A stretch of 56,754 nt of DNA from Desulfarculus sp. (GCA_016218705.1 JACRDC010000093.1:1-56754), one strand, 5' to 3'; counted from the first letter of the stretch, positions 10,072 through 18,703 are shown. Notes: generated by a model from the letters alone, not told the origin. Numbers and translations: made by a program.

Positions 10072-10086
10072 GTTGCATTAAGCAAC
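10072..10086. promoter_or_regulatory. Upstream activator site, GTTGC-ATTAA-GCAAC
   Basis: Perfect 5-5-5 palindrome. Its centre (10079) lies 86 bp upstream of the -24 GG of the minus-strand sigma-54 promoter. It has the same arms as the site at 10387. Probably bound by the NtrC-type regulator encoded at 7136-8494 (inference). Confidence 0.65.
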
Positions 10087-10386
10087 CATCCCGCCCGCAA
10101 CCGTCATGCCATTGGCCGCGATATTTACTCATTACCCCAAGGCTACCGCCGCTGCAAATTGTGGCGAGGCCCTGGCGCGCTCCCCGGCCACCGGCTGAGT
10201 GGCCAGGGATTTCGTTAACTTGCGGCCCCGGGCCTGGGCAGGGGCCGGCGCCCTGGGCCCCTGGCGGCCCCTGCAGGGGTGGATTTCCGGGGCCGTTGAA
10301 ATGTGAAACACCGCGCCCCCCCTGATGCAACAGGATAGCAAATACCTCCAATTTATTGGATTTATTGATTCGGCCCGCCCCGGGCC

Positions 10387-10401
10387 GTTGCATTAGGCAA
10401 C
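10387..10401. promoter_or_regulatory. Upstream activator site, GTTGC-ATTAG-GCAAC
   Basis: Perfect 5-5-5 palindrome identical in both arms to the site at 10072. Its centre (10394) lies 84 bp upstream of the -24 GG of the plus-strand sigma-54 promoter at 10476. Confidence 0.65.
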
Positions 10402-10475
10402 GCACCTGCCCAGGGACCCACCGGGATCCCGGCGGAGCAGCCACGAGATTTCAGCTAGTTATACCCCAGCGGCCC

Positions 10476-10492
10476 TTGGCACGAATATTCCA
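10476..10492 (+). promoter_or_regulatory. Sigma-54 promoter of the DASS permease operon
   Basis: TTGGCACGAATATTCCA: -24 GG at 10478-10479, ten-base spacing, CC at 10490-10491 where GC is usual. The start codon follows 70 bp downstream with GGGAGG as ribosome binding site. Confidence 0.75.
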
Positions 10493-10561
10493 AATACCTG
10501 GCGCGGTATCGTTTAGTGCTTTTGCGAACAAGTACCCGGCAAGCAACGCGGGAGGTTACAG

Positions 10562-12094
10562 ATGACCGACAAGAATATCGCGCAGGCAGGCCCCGGTTCT
10601 GGCGGCCTGCCCCCCATGCCCGAGGTCTTCGAACTGGCCCCGGTCAAAGCACCAATTGACTACAAGCGCATCGGCTTCATAGCCCTGGGCGTGCTGGTCT
10701 TCGCCATCTTTTATCTGGCTGGCGAGCTGCCCCAGGCCACCGACCCCCTGGGCAAGGTGTTCAGGCTCAGCCGCGAGGGGCAGATGTCCATCGGCCTGTT
10801 CCTCATGGCCGGCATCTGGTGGGTCTTCGAGGTGCTGCCCATCGGCGTCACGGCCATCATGATCGGGGTGATGCAGGCCCTGTTCATGATCCGCAAGCCC
10901 GACGACGCCCTGCGCGACTTCTTCGACCCCTCGGTGTGGTTCATCTTCGGCTCCCTGGTGCTGGGCATGGCCTTCACCCGCTCGGGGCTCACCAAGCGCA
11001 TGGCCTACAAGATGCTCACCCTGGTGGGCGAGAACACGCGCTTCATCCTGTTGGGCTGCTTCATCGCCGTGGCCCTGATGACCCTCTTGATGGCCCACAC
11101 CGCCGTGGCCGCGGCCATGATCCCGCTCCTCATGGCCGTGCACAATCTCTACACCGACGGCGAGGAGAAGGTCACCAAGTTCGGCAAGGCCCTGTTCATC
11201 GGCATGGCCTACGTGGCCGGGGCCGGCTCGGTCATCACCTTCCTGGGCGCCGCCCGGGGCGTGGCGGCGGCCGGCATGTACAAGACCTTCACCGGCAACG
11301 ACATCGGCTTCTTCGAGCTGACCTGGTACATGTGGCCGGTGGGCATCTCCATGGTCTTCATGATCTGGCTTTTGATGACCACGGCCTTCAAGCCCGAAAA
11401 GCCCCGCATCGTGGGCCTGCGCGAGAAGGTGGCCGTGCTGTCCAAGGAACAGGGGGGCATGAACTGGAAGGAAAAGTTCGTGCTAACCTGCGCGGGCCTG
11501 GTGGTGCTGATGTTCGCCCTCAAGAGCTTCGTGCCGGCGCTCAAGGACCTGGACCGGGCGGCCATCATGCTCATCCCCACCATGCTCTTCTATCTCACCG
11601 GAGTGCTGAAGGTGGAGGACCTGGAGGACATGCCCTGGAACATCGCCCTGCTCTTCGGCGGGGCCATGTCCATCGGCTTCTGCCTGTGGCAGACCGGGGC
11701 GGCCGAGTGGCTGGCCGTGCACTGGCTCACCTTCTTCAAGGAATCCCACTGGTTGGTCTTCGTGCTCTCCATCGCCTTCTTCGTGCTCATCATGACCAAC
11801 TTCATCATGAACGTGGCGGCCATAGCCATCAGCCTGCCGGTCTCCCTGGTGGTGGCCAAGTACATGGGCGTCTCTCCCGAGGTGGTGATGTACGCCTCCC
11901 TCATCACCGCCGGCATGCCCTTCAACCTGCTCATCGGCGCGGCGCCCAACGCCATGGCCTACGAGTCCAAGCAGTTCACCACCGGCGAGTTCTTCATTTG
12001 GGGCTGGCCGGCCAACATAATCTTGATGATAATCCTGGCCGTGGCCATCACCGTGATTTGGCCTCTCTTTGGCATGCCGATCTTGGTAAAGTAG
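10562..12094 (+). CDS. SLC13/DASS-family anion permease
   Basis: A 510-residue inner-membrane protein with about a dozen hydrophobic segments, of the divalent anion:sodium symporter family, which carries dicarboxylates, sulfate or phosphate. The two helix-break regions of the family are recognisable but variant: MAHTAVAAAMIPLL near residue 180 and TNFIMNVAAIAISLPVSL near residue 415, each in place of the classical Ser-Asn-Thr motif. ATG 10562 has GGGAGG upstream. It is the first gene downstream of the sigma-54 promoter and heads a four-gene group with a CBS protein, a PEP-synthase-like protein and a second permease. The substrate cannot be read from sequence; dicarboxylate or sulfate are the main candidates. 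Confidence 0.85.
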   Translation: MTDKNIAQAGPGSGGLPPMPEVFELAPVKAPIDYKRIGFIALGVLVFAIFYLAGELPQATDPLGKVFRLSREGQMSIGLFLMAGIWWVFEVLPIGVTAIMIGVMQALFMIRKPDDALRDFFDPSVWFIFGSLVLGMAFTRSGLTKRMAYKMLTLVGENTRFILLGCFIAVALMTLLMAHTAVAAAMIPLLMAVHNLYTDGEEKVTKFGKALFIGMAYVAGAGSVITFLGAARGVAAAGMYKTFTGNDIGFFELTWYMWPVGISMVFMIWLLMTTAFKPEKPRIVGLREKVAVLSKEQGGMNWKEKFVLTCAGLVVLMFALKSFVPALKDLDRAAIMLIPTMLFYLTGVLKVEDLEDMPWNIALLFGGAMSIGFCLWQTGAAEWLAVHWLTFFKESHWLVFVLSIAFFVLIMTNFIMNVAAIAISLPVSLVVAKYMGVSPEVVMYASLITAGMPFNLLIGAAPNAMAYESKQFTTGEFFIWGWPANIILMIILAVAITVIWPLFGMPILVK

Positions 12095-12182
12095 CCGGGG
12101 CGATTTCCACGCCCTCTGTCTGGATTTGGTTAATCGCGCCGGCGCCGGCGGCACCGGTCCACATCGCGGGGAGATTTAAGAC

Positions 12183-12683
12183 ATGAGCAAGGTCAAGACG
12201 GAAAAGAAGGTGCGGGACCTCACGGTACCCCTGGCCGACTACCCTCACATGCCCTACTGGGCCACCCTCAAGGAGGCGGTGGTGCAGCTCACCCTGGCCC
12301 AGCAGGGCCGGGGACCCGAGGAGCGCCGGCGCAAGGTGCTGGTCTTCGACGAGGCCTACAAGCTCCAGGGCGTGCTCACCCAGCGCGACATCCTCAGGGG
12401 CATCGAGCCCCAGTTCGCCCGCGACCTGGTGGAGGGGGCCACGCCCCTGTGGGACGACCTCTTCTCCGCCTCAGCCCAGCAGCAGGCCAAGAAGGCCATC
12501 AAGGACTTCATGTCACCGGTGGGCACGGTGGTGCAGGCTGATGACGGCCTGTTGAAGGCCAGCCACGTCATGGTCATGGAAGGCGTGGACTTGGTGCCGG
12601 TGATGGAGGACAATCGCGTGCTGGGCGTGGTGCGCCTGGACGACGTGTTCCACGAGATCAGCAAGACCATCCTGTCCAACTGA
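12183..12683 (+). CDS. CBS-domain protein
   Basis: A 166-residue soluble protein with a CBS pair. The first CBS covers roughly residues 15-75 (KVLVFDEAYKLQGVLTQRDILRGI), the second about 103-160 (DFMSPVGTVVQADDGLLKASHVMVMEGVDL, LGVVRLDDVFHEI). CBS pairs bind adenine nucleotides and commonly regulate transporters or enzymes. It lies 88 bp after the permease and 21 bp before the PEP-synthase-like gene, so an energy-sensing role for this transport operon is a reasonable inference. No other domain is present. Confidence 0.85.
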   Translation: MSKVKTEKKVRDLTVPLADYPHMPYWATLKEAVVQLTLAQQGRGPEERRRKVLVFDEAYKLQGVLTQRDILRGIEPQFARDLVEGATPLWDDLFSASAQQQAKKAIKDFMSPVGTVVQADDGLLKASHVMVMEGVDLVPVMEDNRVLGVVRLDDVFHEISKTILSN

Positions 12684-12704
12684 TAGCCATCGCGCGGTGA
12701 CTCC

Positions 12705-15323
12705 ATGGTTTTGGGCACTCTGGCGGGCATGGGATTCAGGCGCAAGCGCCCTGGCGGTGGCGGGGGGGATGGTCCGTCCCTCCCGCCGGCCGCCGTCCCG
12801 CCCGAGTTGGCCGACCGCTACCAGGCCTTCATCAGCCTGCTGGGGGCCAACAACCGCGCCCTGGAGATCATGGCCGAGTTGCAGGCCCGCGTGCGCGGCG
12901 AGGTGGAGCTTTCCACCGAATACGTGCAGACCAGCGTGGACGAGTTGGCCCTCCAGGTGGGGGCCATAGTGGCGGCCCTGGCCCAGATGTCGCCGGAGTC
13001 GGCCCAAGGCCTGAGCGAGGTCTATGAGGACCTGGTGGGGGGCATACGCCTGCGCCTGTCCAGCCGCCGGGCCATACCCGAGGCCGAGCTGGTGCTGCCG
13101 TTTACGGCCATCGGCCCCGACATGGAGGAAGTGGTGGGGGGCAAGGCCGCCCACCTGGGCGAGATGGCCTCCCAACTGGGCCTGCCGGTGCCCCCGGGGT
13201 TCGCCATCACCACCTACGCCTTCAAGCGCTTTCTGGACCACAACGGCCTGTGGGAGCGCATCCACGAGGTCATGGCCCGCTCCTGCCTGGACGAGCCCCA
13301 GGGGGTGCTGGACGCCTGCCGCTCGGTGGAGGACCTCATTGGCCAGGGGCAAATGCCTCTGGAGCTGGAGCGGGCCATGCAGGGGGCCTTGGCCCCCCTT
13401 CTGCGCGCCCACCCCCTGGCCACGGGGGTGGCGGTGCGCAGCAGCGCGGTCATGGAGGACACCTCGGCCGGCTTCGCCGGCCAATATCAGACCGCCCTCA
13501 ACGTGGCGCCTTCGGCCCTGGCCGGCCACTACCGCCGGGTCATCGCCAGCCAGTTCAGCCCCCACGTGGTCAGCTACCGTCATCAGCGGGGCCTGGGTCT
13601 GGAAGACGTGGCCATGGCCGTGGCGGTGATGCTCATGATCCCGGCCCAGGCCTCGGGCGTGCTCTACACCTGCAACCCCAACGACCCCGAGCAGAAGGCC
13701 ATGATGATCAGCGCCGTGCGCGGCCTGGGGGCCAGGGCCGTGGGCGGCCAGATGCCCACCAGCCTATATCTGGTGGATAAGGCCCCCATGGCGGCGGTGC
13801 TGAGGGAAGAGATCATCGGCCAGGAGACCATGACCGTCTGCCTGGCCGGGGGCGGGGTGGCCGAGGTGCCGGTGCCGCCCCAGGAGCAAGAGGAGCCCAT
13901 CCTGGGGCCGGCCCACCTGCGCGCCCTGGCCGGCCTGGGCCTGAGGCTGGAGGAGCACTACGGCCGCCCGGTGGACGTGGAGTGGGCCCTGGGGCCGGAC
14001 GGCCAGATGTACCTGCTGCAGGCCCGGGGCCTGCGCATCATCGCCAAGGGCATCAAGCCCGCCGACTACGACCGCCTGGTGGCCGGCCACCCGGTGCTGC
14101 TGAGCGGCGGCCTCACCGCCAGCCCGGGCGTGGCCGCCGGGCCGGTGGTGCAGGTGCAGACCTCCTCCGACCTGGCCAAGGTCACCCCGGGCTGCGTGCT
14201 GGTGGCCCAATCCAGCCTGCCCGAATATTCCCTGTTCCTGGACCAGGCCGCCGCCCTGGTCACCGAGGTGGGGGCCGTGGCCTCCCATCTGGCCTCGGTG
14301 GCCCGCGAGCGCCGGGTGCCGGCGGTCTTCGCGGCCCAGGGCGCCCGCCAGGTCCTGGCCGTGGGCCAGCCGGTGACCGTGGACGCCGACCGGGGCGTCA
14401 TCTACCAGGGCCGCATCCAGGCCCTGGTGGCGCTGCAAAAGAAACGCTTCCTGGCCCTGGCCGAAACCCAGGCCTATCACAACCTGGAGCGGGTGCTCTC
14501 GCGCATCATCCCGCTGAACCTCACCGACCCCCGCCTGCCCGAGTTCAGCCCGGCCGGCTGCCGCAGCCTGCACGACATCACCCGCTACTGCCACGAGATG
14601 GCCATGCAGGGGATGTTCCACTACGCCGAGGCCTGCCTGGACCAGACCGGCGGCGATGTCTGCCTGACCCAGGGCTCGGCCCGCCGGCTCACCGCCGACT
14701 TCCCCCTGGAGCTGTATCTAATAGACCTGGGCGGCGGCATTCGCCAGGGCGCCCCGGCCTCCACGGTGGGCGAGGACGACATCGTGAGCCTGCCCATGCT
14801 GGGGCTCCTCAGGGGCATCCACTCGGTGGAATGGCGCGGCCCCGGCGCCGTGGAGGCCCACACCCTGGCCAAGTCCCTGGCTGAGCGTGGCGAGGGCCAG
14901 CATTCCGGCCTGGCCTTTAGGCACAACTACGTCCTCTTGGGCCGCGAGTACATGAACCTGAGCACCCGCCTGGGCTTTCATTACTCCACCCTGGACGCCT
15001 ACTGCTCGGCCACCGACGGCGACAACTACATCCGCATGGCCTTCATGCGCGGCGGCGCCGACCCGGCCCGGCGCGCCCGGCGCGCCCGCTACATCGGCAC
15101 CATCCTGGAGCGCTCCGGCTTCTGGGTGGAGGTCAAGGAAGACAACGTCTTCGCGCGCATGGAGAAATACCCGGCGGAGCTGCTCTTGGCCAAGCTCCAG
15201 GTCATCGGGCGGCTCATCGTGGGCACCCGCCAGATGGACATGGTCATGTTCAACGACACGGTCGTTGATTGGTATATCGAGGAGTTCATGAAGGGCGAGG
15301 GCTCGCCCTCGCTGAGCGGTTAG
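12705..15323 (+). CDS. PEP-synthase-like protein with swivelling His domain and non-standard C-terminus
   Basis: 872 residues. After an N-terminal helical region (about 1-120) comes the nucleotide-binding domain of the PEP synthase/pyruvate phosphate dikinase family (GGKAAHLGEMA; VRSSAVMEDTSAGFAGQY; SGVLYTCNP). The swivelling phosphohistidine domain follows (SGGLTASPGVAAGPV, then H528 in VASHLASVARE). The usual C-terminal PEP/pyruvate TIM barrel is not recognisable; about 300 other residues follow, including DLGGGIRQG, FRHNYVLLGREYMNLSTRLGFHYSTLDAY and WYIEEFMKG. It may therefore be a phosphotransfer regulator rather than a gluconeogenic enzyme (inference). Start ATG 12705 has a weak ribosome binding site; ATG 12729 is an alternative. 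In operon with the CBS protein and permeases. Confidence 0.75.
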   Translation: MVLGTLAGMGFRRKRPGGGGGDGPSLPPAAVPPELADRYQAFISLLGANNRALEIMAELQARVRGEVELSTEYVQTSVDELALQVGAIVAALAQMSPESAQGLSEVYEDLVGGIRLRLSSRRAIPEAELVLPFTAIGPDMEEVVGGKAAHLGEMASQLGLPVPPGFAITTYAFKRFLDHNGLWERIHEVMARSCLDEPQGVLDACRSVEDLIGQGQMPLELERAMQGALAPLLRAHPLATGVAVRSSAVMEDTSAGFAGQYQTALNVAPSALAGHYRRVIASQFSPHVVSYRHQRGLGLEDVAMAVAVMLMIPAQASGVLYTCNPNDPEQKAMMISAVRGLGARAVGGQMPTSLYLVDKAPMAAVLREEIIGQETMTVCLAGGGVAEVPVPPQEQEEPILGPAHLRALAGLGLRLEEHYGRPVDVEWALGPDGQMYLLQARGLRIIAKGIKPADYDRLVAGHPVLLSGGLTASPGVAAGPVVQVQTSSDLAKVTPGCVLVAQSSLPEYSLFLDQAAALVTEVGAVASHLASVARERRVPAVFAAQGARQVLAVGQPVTVDADRGVIYQGRIQALVALQKKRFLALAETQAYHNLERVLSRIIPLNLTDPRLPEFSPAGCRSLHDITRYCHEMAMQGMFHYAEACLDQTGGDVCLTQGSARRLTADFPLELYLIDLGGGIRQGAPASTVGEDDIVSLPMLGLLRGIHSVEWRGPGAVEAHTLAKSLAERGEGQHSGLAFRHNYVLLGREYMNLSTRLGFHYSTLDAYCSATDGDNYIRMAFMRGGADPARRARRARYIGTILERSGFWVEVKEDNVFARMEKYPAELLLAKLQVIGRLIVGTRQMDMVMFNDTVVDWYIEEFMKGEGSPSLSG

Positions 15324-15348
15324 ACTTGCTGGCGAAAGGACACGGCCA

Positions 15349-17079
15349 ATGAGGAAATGGGTTTCCCTGCTAACGTTGTTGACGCTGCTAGCGCTGCTTT
15401 GCCCGACCGCCGGCGCGGCGGCCGCCGCCAATGCCGGCGGGGCCGGCGACATCCTGGTCATCACCGGCAAGGTGGCCAATGCCCAGGGCAAGGGTGTCAA
15501 GGACGCCGGCCTCGAGATCGCCGTCAACGGCCAGAAGTTGCACCTGGACGACGAACTGGTCACCCTGAAGGACGGCAAGTATCACGCCGAGGTCAAGCTG
15601 CCGGCCGGCGCCCTGCCCGCGGCCAAGGTGACCCTGGAGGTGAAAAAGCCTTCCTATCACGACTCGGGGCAGGTGACCCTGGGCCAGGTATTCAAGGACC
15701 GCGAGGACGACAAGGGCAACGCCCAGTACCTGGCCCAGCAAAACGTCACCATCAAGCGGAGCATCTCTCCGGCCTTCTGGATCGCCACCCTGGTGCTCCT
15801 GGCGGTGTACGTGCTCATCGCCTTCGAGCTGATGCACCGCACCCTGGCGGCGGTGCTGGGCGGCTCCCTCTTGCTCACCATCTCCTACACCGCCGGCACC
15901 TTCAATCCCGCCTTCTTCGTGATGTCTTTCGAGGACGCCATGAAGGCCATAGACATGAACGTCATCTTCCTCTTGATGGCCATGATGATCATCGTGGGCG
16001 TGATGAAGAAGACCGGCGTGTTCCAGTGGCTGGCCTACAAGGCCTTCCAGTTGGCCAAGGGCAATGTCTACGTCCTGGCCGCCTTCATGATGTTCATCAC
16101 GGCCTTTGTCTCGGCCTTTTTGGACAACGTCACCACCATGCTCTTGATCATCCCGGTGACCATGGAGATCTGCGGCACGCTCAAGATCAACCCCATCGCC
16201 CTCTTGTTGCCCGAGGCCTTCGCCAGCAACGTGGGCGGCACGGCCACCCTGATCGGCGACCCGCCCAACATCATGATCGGCTCCTACGCCAAGCTGACCT
16301 TCGTGGACTTCGTCAGCCATCTGAGCATCATTTGCTTCCTGTGCCTGATCGTCACCATCATCTGGTACGTGTGGTGGTACAAGAAGGACTACCAGAAGGC
16401 CGAGGTCAAGGATGTGCCGCGCATGACCGAATACCTGCGCGAGGCCTACAAGATCACCAACGCCAAGCTGCTGGCCATCGGCGGCACCATCCTGGCCATC
16501 ACCATCTTCCTGTTCATCGTGCACGGGGCCCTGCACATGGAGCCCTCGGTGGCCGCGCTCATCGGCGCGGCGGTGCTCCTGGTCTTAAGCAAGGTGGACA
16601 TCGTGGAGATGCTGGAGAAGGAGATCGAGTGGCCCACGCTCATCTTCTTCATGTTCCTCTTCGTGGTGGTCTCCGGGGCCGAGGAGGCGGGCCTGATCCA
16701 GATCATCGCCGACTGGGTCAAGGACATGAGCCAGGGGTCCAAGGTGGTGGCCATCATCTTGATCCTGTGGGTCAGCGCCATCGCCAGCGCCTTCATTGAC
16801 AACATCCCCTTCACCGCCACCATGCTGCCCATCGTGGCCTACCTGACCGAGGTGATCCCCGGCGCCCAGACGGGCGTGTTGTGGTGGGCCTTGAGCCTGG
16901 GCGCCTGCCTGGGCGGCAACGGCACCATGATCGGCGCTAGCGCCAACGTGGTCACCTCGGGCATGGCCGAGAAGGCCGGCTACCCCATCAGCTTCATGGC
17001 CTACATGAAGGCCGCCTGGTGGCCCATGATAATCACCATCTTCATGTGCATGGGCTGGCTCTTGTTGGTCGAGAAATAG
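15349..17079 (+). CDS. ArsB/NhaD-superfamily permease with exported N-terminal domain
   Basis: 576 residues. A cleavable-looking signal sequence (residues 1-27, ending AGAAAAA) precedes an exported beta-rich domain of about 115 residues (ILVITGKVANAQGKGVKDAGLEIAVNG), resembling a carboxypeptidase-regulatory or Ig-like fold. The membrane part has about 11 helices with two ion-transporter signatures: SAFLDNVTTMLLIIPV with GGTATLIGDPPNIMIG, and SAFIDNIPFTATMLPIV with GGNGTMIGASANVV. This symmetry is typical of ArsB/NhaD/SLC13-type carriers. Such permeases move Na+/H+, arsenite or dicarboxylates; which applies is unknown. It is the last gene of the operon and is followed by a strong terminator. 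Confidence 0.8.
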   Translation: MRKWVSLLTLLTLLALLCPTAGAAAAANAGGAGDILVITGKVANAQGKGVKDAGLEIAVNGQKLHLDDELVTLKDGKYHAEVKLPAGALPAAKVTLEVKKPSYHDSGQVTLGQVFKDREDDKGNAQYLAQQNVTIKRSISPAFWIATLVLLAVYVLIAFELMHRTLAAVLGGSLLLTISYTAGTFNPAFFVMSFEDAMKAIDMNVIFLLMAMMIIVGVMKKTGVFQWLAYKAFQLAKGNVYVLAAFMMFITAFVSAFLDNVTTMLLIIPVTMEICGTLKINPIALLLPEAFASNVGGTATLIGDPPNIMIGSYAKLTFVDFVSHLSIICFLCLIVTIIWYVWWYKKDYQKAEVKDVPRMTEYLREAYKITNAKLLAIGGTILAITIFLFIVHGALHMEPSVAALIGAAVLLVLSKVDIVEMLEKEIEWPTLIFFMFLFVVVSGAEEAGLIQIIADWVKDMSQGSKVVAIILILWVSAIASAFIDNIPFTATMLPIVAYLTEVIPGAQTGVLWWALSLGACLGGNGTMIGASANVVTSGMAEKAGYPISFMAYMKAAWWPMIITIFMCMGWLLLVEK

Positions 17080-17108
17080 GGCTTGAACCCACCTCGCCCT
17101 AGGTAAAG

Positions 17109-17144
17109 AAGTCAGCCGCCCGGGAGGCACCGGGCGGCTGACTT
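17109..17144. terminator. Strong bidirectional terminator hairpin
   Basis: Perfect 15-bp stem, AAGTCAGCCGCCCGG (17109-17123) with CCGGGCGGCTGACTT (17130-17144), around a 6-base loop. The A/T ends of the stem allow function in both directions. It lies between the convergent genes ending at 17079 and 17196. Confidence 0.8.
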
Positions 17145-17195
17145 GCTTCCTGGCCAGGCGTGGAGGAGGGCCTGGTTTCGGTCTGGGGTATGGTA

Positions 17196-18410
17196 TCAGG
17201 CCCCGCGGGCCTTGATCTTTTGATAGGCCCGGCCCATGGTCTGTTGCAGGGTCTCCATGTCCACTGGCTTTTTAAGGAAGGCGAAGGCCCCCAGGGCCAG
17301 GCAGCGCTCGCGGTCGGCCGGCGAACCGTGGCCGGTGAGGATTATCACCTCCACGGCGGGGTGGTCCTGCTTGATGCGGCGCAGCACCTCCATGCCGTCC
17401 ATGCCGGGCATCTTGAGGTCCAGGACCATAACGTCGGGCTCGCTCTCCCGGGCCAGCCGCAGGGCCTGGTGGCCGTCGTGGGCCACCACCGAGCTGATCT
17501 GGCGCAGACGCAGGCGCTCCGACAGGGTCTGCACGAATTCGGGCTCGTCATCCACCAGGAAGACCTTGGGCGGCATGGGGGCCGGCGCCTCCTCCTGGGG
17601 CTGACGGCCGGCGCGCACTTCTAGCAACCCGGGGTCCACGCCCTCCACACGGCCCACCCACTGGGAGATGTCGCTGGCCTGCTGGCTGGTGAGCATGGCC
17701 CCGCCTTGGCCGGCGATGAGCACCCGGCCCGCCGATACCTCCACCACCACCCCGCCGCCGGCCAGGCCCTGGTCGGCCAGGGCCATCTCCACCCGCGCCG
17801 CCAGGGCGAAGTCGGCCACGGCCTGCTGGGAGTCGCTGGTGGGCATCAACAGCACGCTGCGGGCGTGCTCCAGGATCAGGCTTACCGTGCCCGCCAGGCC
17901 GCCCTGGTCCATGGGCACCAGGATGTCGTAGATATCGCTGGACCAGGCCTGCCGGCCTTGCACCAGGTCCACCCAGGCCATGGCCTGCTCGTCGGCCCGG
18001 CCGATGCGGGCGGCGGCCTCCCGGGGGGCCAGGCCGTCCAGGCGCCTGGCCAGGTCCAGGCGGCTGGGCATATCGGCGATGAGGCAGACGCTGAGCACGT
18101 GGGACACCGTGGGCGGGATGAGATGGGAGCCGTGGCCCAGGTAGACCATGTTCTCCCGTTGCAGGAGCTCGGCCATGGCCAGGCGCAGGCGGCCCAGCAG
18201 GCGGCCGCGCTCGCGGGGGTAACGCTCAAAAAGCGCCAAGTCGTCGAAGATGGCCCCGGCCCAGCGGGTCTCGGGCAGGGCCGGAGGCCAGTCCACCCGG
18301 GCCAGGAGCGCCGCGTCGTCCAGGAGCGGGCAATCCAGCCCCTGGGCCACCGCCTGGGCCACCTGGCGCCCCTGGCAGTAGAGACCGCTGAATATGCTAA
18401 CCACCGACAT
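17196..18410 (-). CDS. Cytidylate-kinase-like / BON-like / receiver fusion protein
   Basis: 404 residues starting at ATG 18410 (MSVVSIFSG), with AGGAGG eleven bases upstream. Residues 1-185 resemble the cytidylate kinase-like P-loop family (DDLALFERYPRERG, VYLGHGSHLIP, SRLDLARRLDGL), but the phosphate-binding loop is degenerate (SGLYCQGRQVAQ), so catalysis is doubtful. Residues about 205-275 look like a BON domain (VVVEVSAGRVLIAGQGG...VEGVDPGLLEV). The C-terminal receiver (about 285-404) is complete: FLVDDEPEF, phospho-Asp in VLDLKMPGMDG, LTGHGS, KKP. It is transcribed alone from a sigma-54 promoter with GTTGC palindromes, matching the adjacent operons. The order of domains is clear; their role is not. 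Confidence 0.75.
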   Translation of the reverse strand: MSVVSIFSGLYCQGRQVAQAVAQGLDCPLLDDAALLARVDWPPALPETRWAGAIFDDLALFERYPRERGRLLGRLRLAMAELLQRENMVYLGHGSHLIPPTVSHVLSVCLIADMPSRLDLARRLDGLAPREAAARIGRADEQAMAWVDLVQGRQAWSSDIYDILVPMDQGGLAGTVSLILEHARSVLLMPTSDSQQAVADFALAARVEMALADQGLAGGGVVVEVSAGRVLIAGQGGAMLTSQQASDISQWVGRVEGVDPGLLEVRAGRQPQEEAPAPMPPKVFLVDDEPEFVQTLSERLRLRQISSVVAHDGHQALRLARESEPDVMVLDLKMPGMDGMEVLRRIKQDHPAVEVIILTGHGSPADRERCLALGAFAFLKKPVDMETLQQTMGRAYQKIKARGA

Positions 18411-18499
18411 GGACCGGGCCGTCCTCCTTCCGGGCGCTGGGCACCTCCCGCTGGCCGTGTACACGCGGGCAGGCATTACCGTCTCGCGGCCATCAAGCA

Positions 18500-18516
18500 T
18501 GGAAAAGTTGTGCCAA
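18500..18516 (-). promoter_or_regulatory. Sigma-54 promoter of the kinase-like/receiver gene
   Basis: Minus strand reads TTGGCACAACTTTTCCA: -24 GG at 18514-18513, ten-base spacing, CC at 18502-18501. The palindrome at 18592-18606 is centred 85 bp upstream. Start codon is 90 bp downstream. Confidence 0.7.
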
Positions 18517-18591
18517 TACGATCCAGGCATTTTTAAATAATTATATCGCCCATTTATCGTTAGAGGTCCACGGCGCCGCCGCCGGGGCGCC

Positions 18592-18606
18592 GTTGCACTT
18601 TGCAGC
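18592..18606. promoter_or_regulatory. Upstream activator site, GTTGC-ACTTT-GCAGC
   Basis: Same 5-5-5 layout as the sites at 10072 and 10387, with one mismatch in the right arm. Its centre (18599) is 85 bp upstream of the -24 GG at 18514. Confidence 0.6.
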
Positions 18607-18688
18607 AGATCGCGGTGCCCGGCCCGGGGCCATGCAAAATTATCATGAATGATCGAAAGGTTATCCACCAAGCCCCGGCCGGGACGCC

Positions 18689-18703
18689 GTTGCACCTTGA
18701 AAC
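18689..18703. promoter_or_regulatory. Second, weaker activator site, GTTGC-ACCTT-GAAAC
   Basis: Left arm identical to the other sites, right arm with one mismatch; it lies within a longer palindrome GCCGTT...AACGGC (18687-18707). It is centred 97 bp beyond the 18592 site, so it could support cooperative binding. Confidence 0.45.

Larger units (their letters stand above)
9953..10561. other. Divergent control region between the kinase operon and the DASS permease
   Basis: About 600 bp without a convincing gene. It holds two sigma-54 promoters facing outward (9980-9996 minus, 10476-10492 plus), each with one GTTGC-N5-GCAAC palindrome about 85 bp upstream. Between the palindromes are GC-rich inverted repeats around 10236-10280 and an A+T-rich patch at 10340-10372 that could be a bending site. 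Short open frames here lack ribosome binding sites. Confidence 0.75.
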
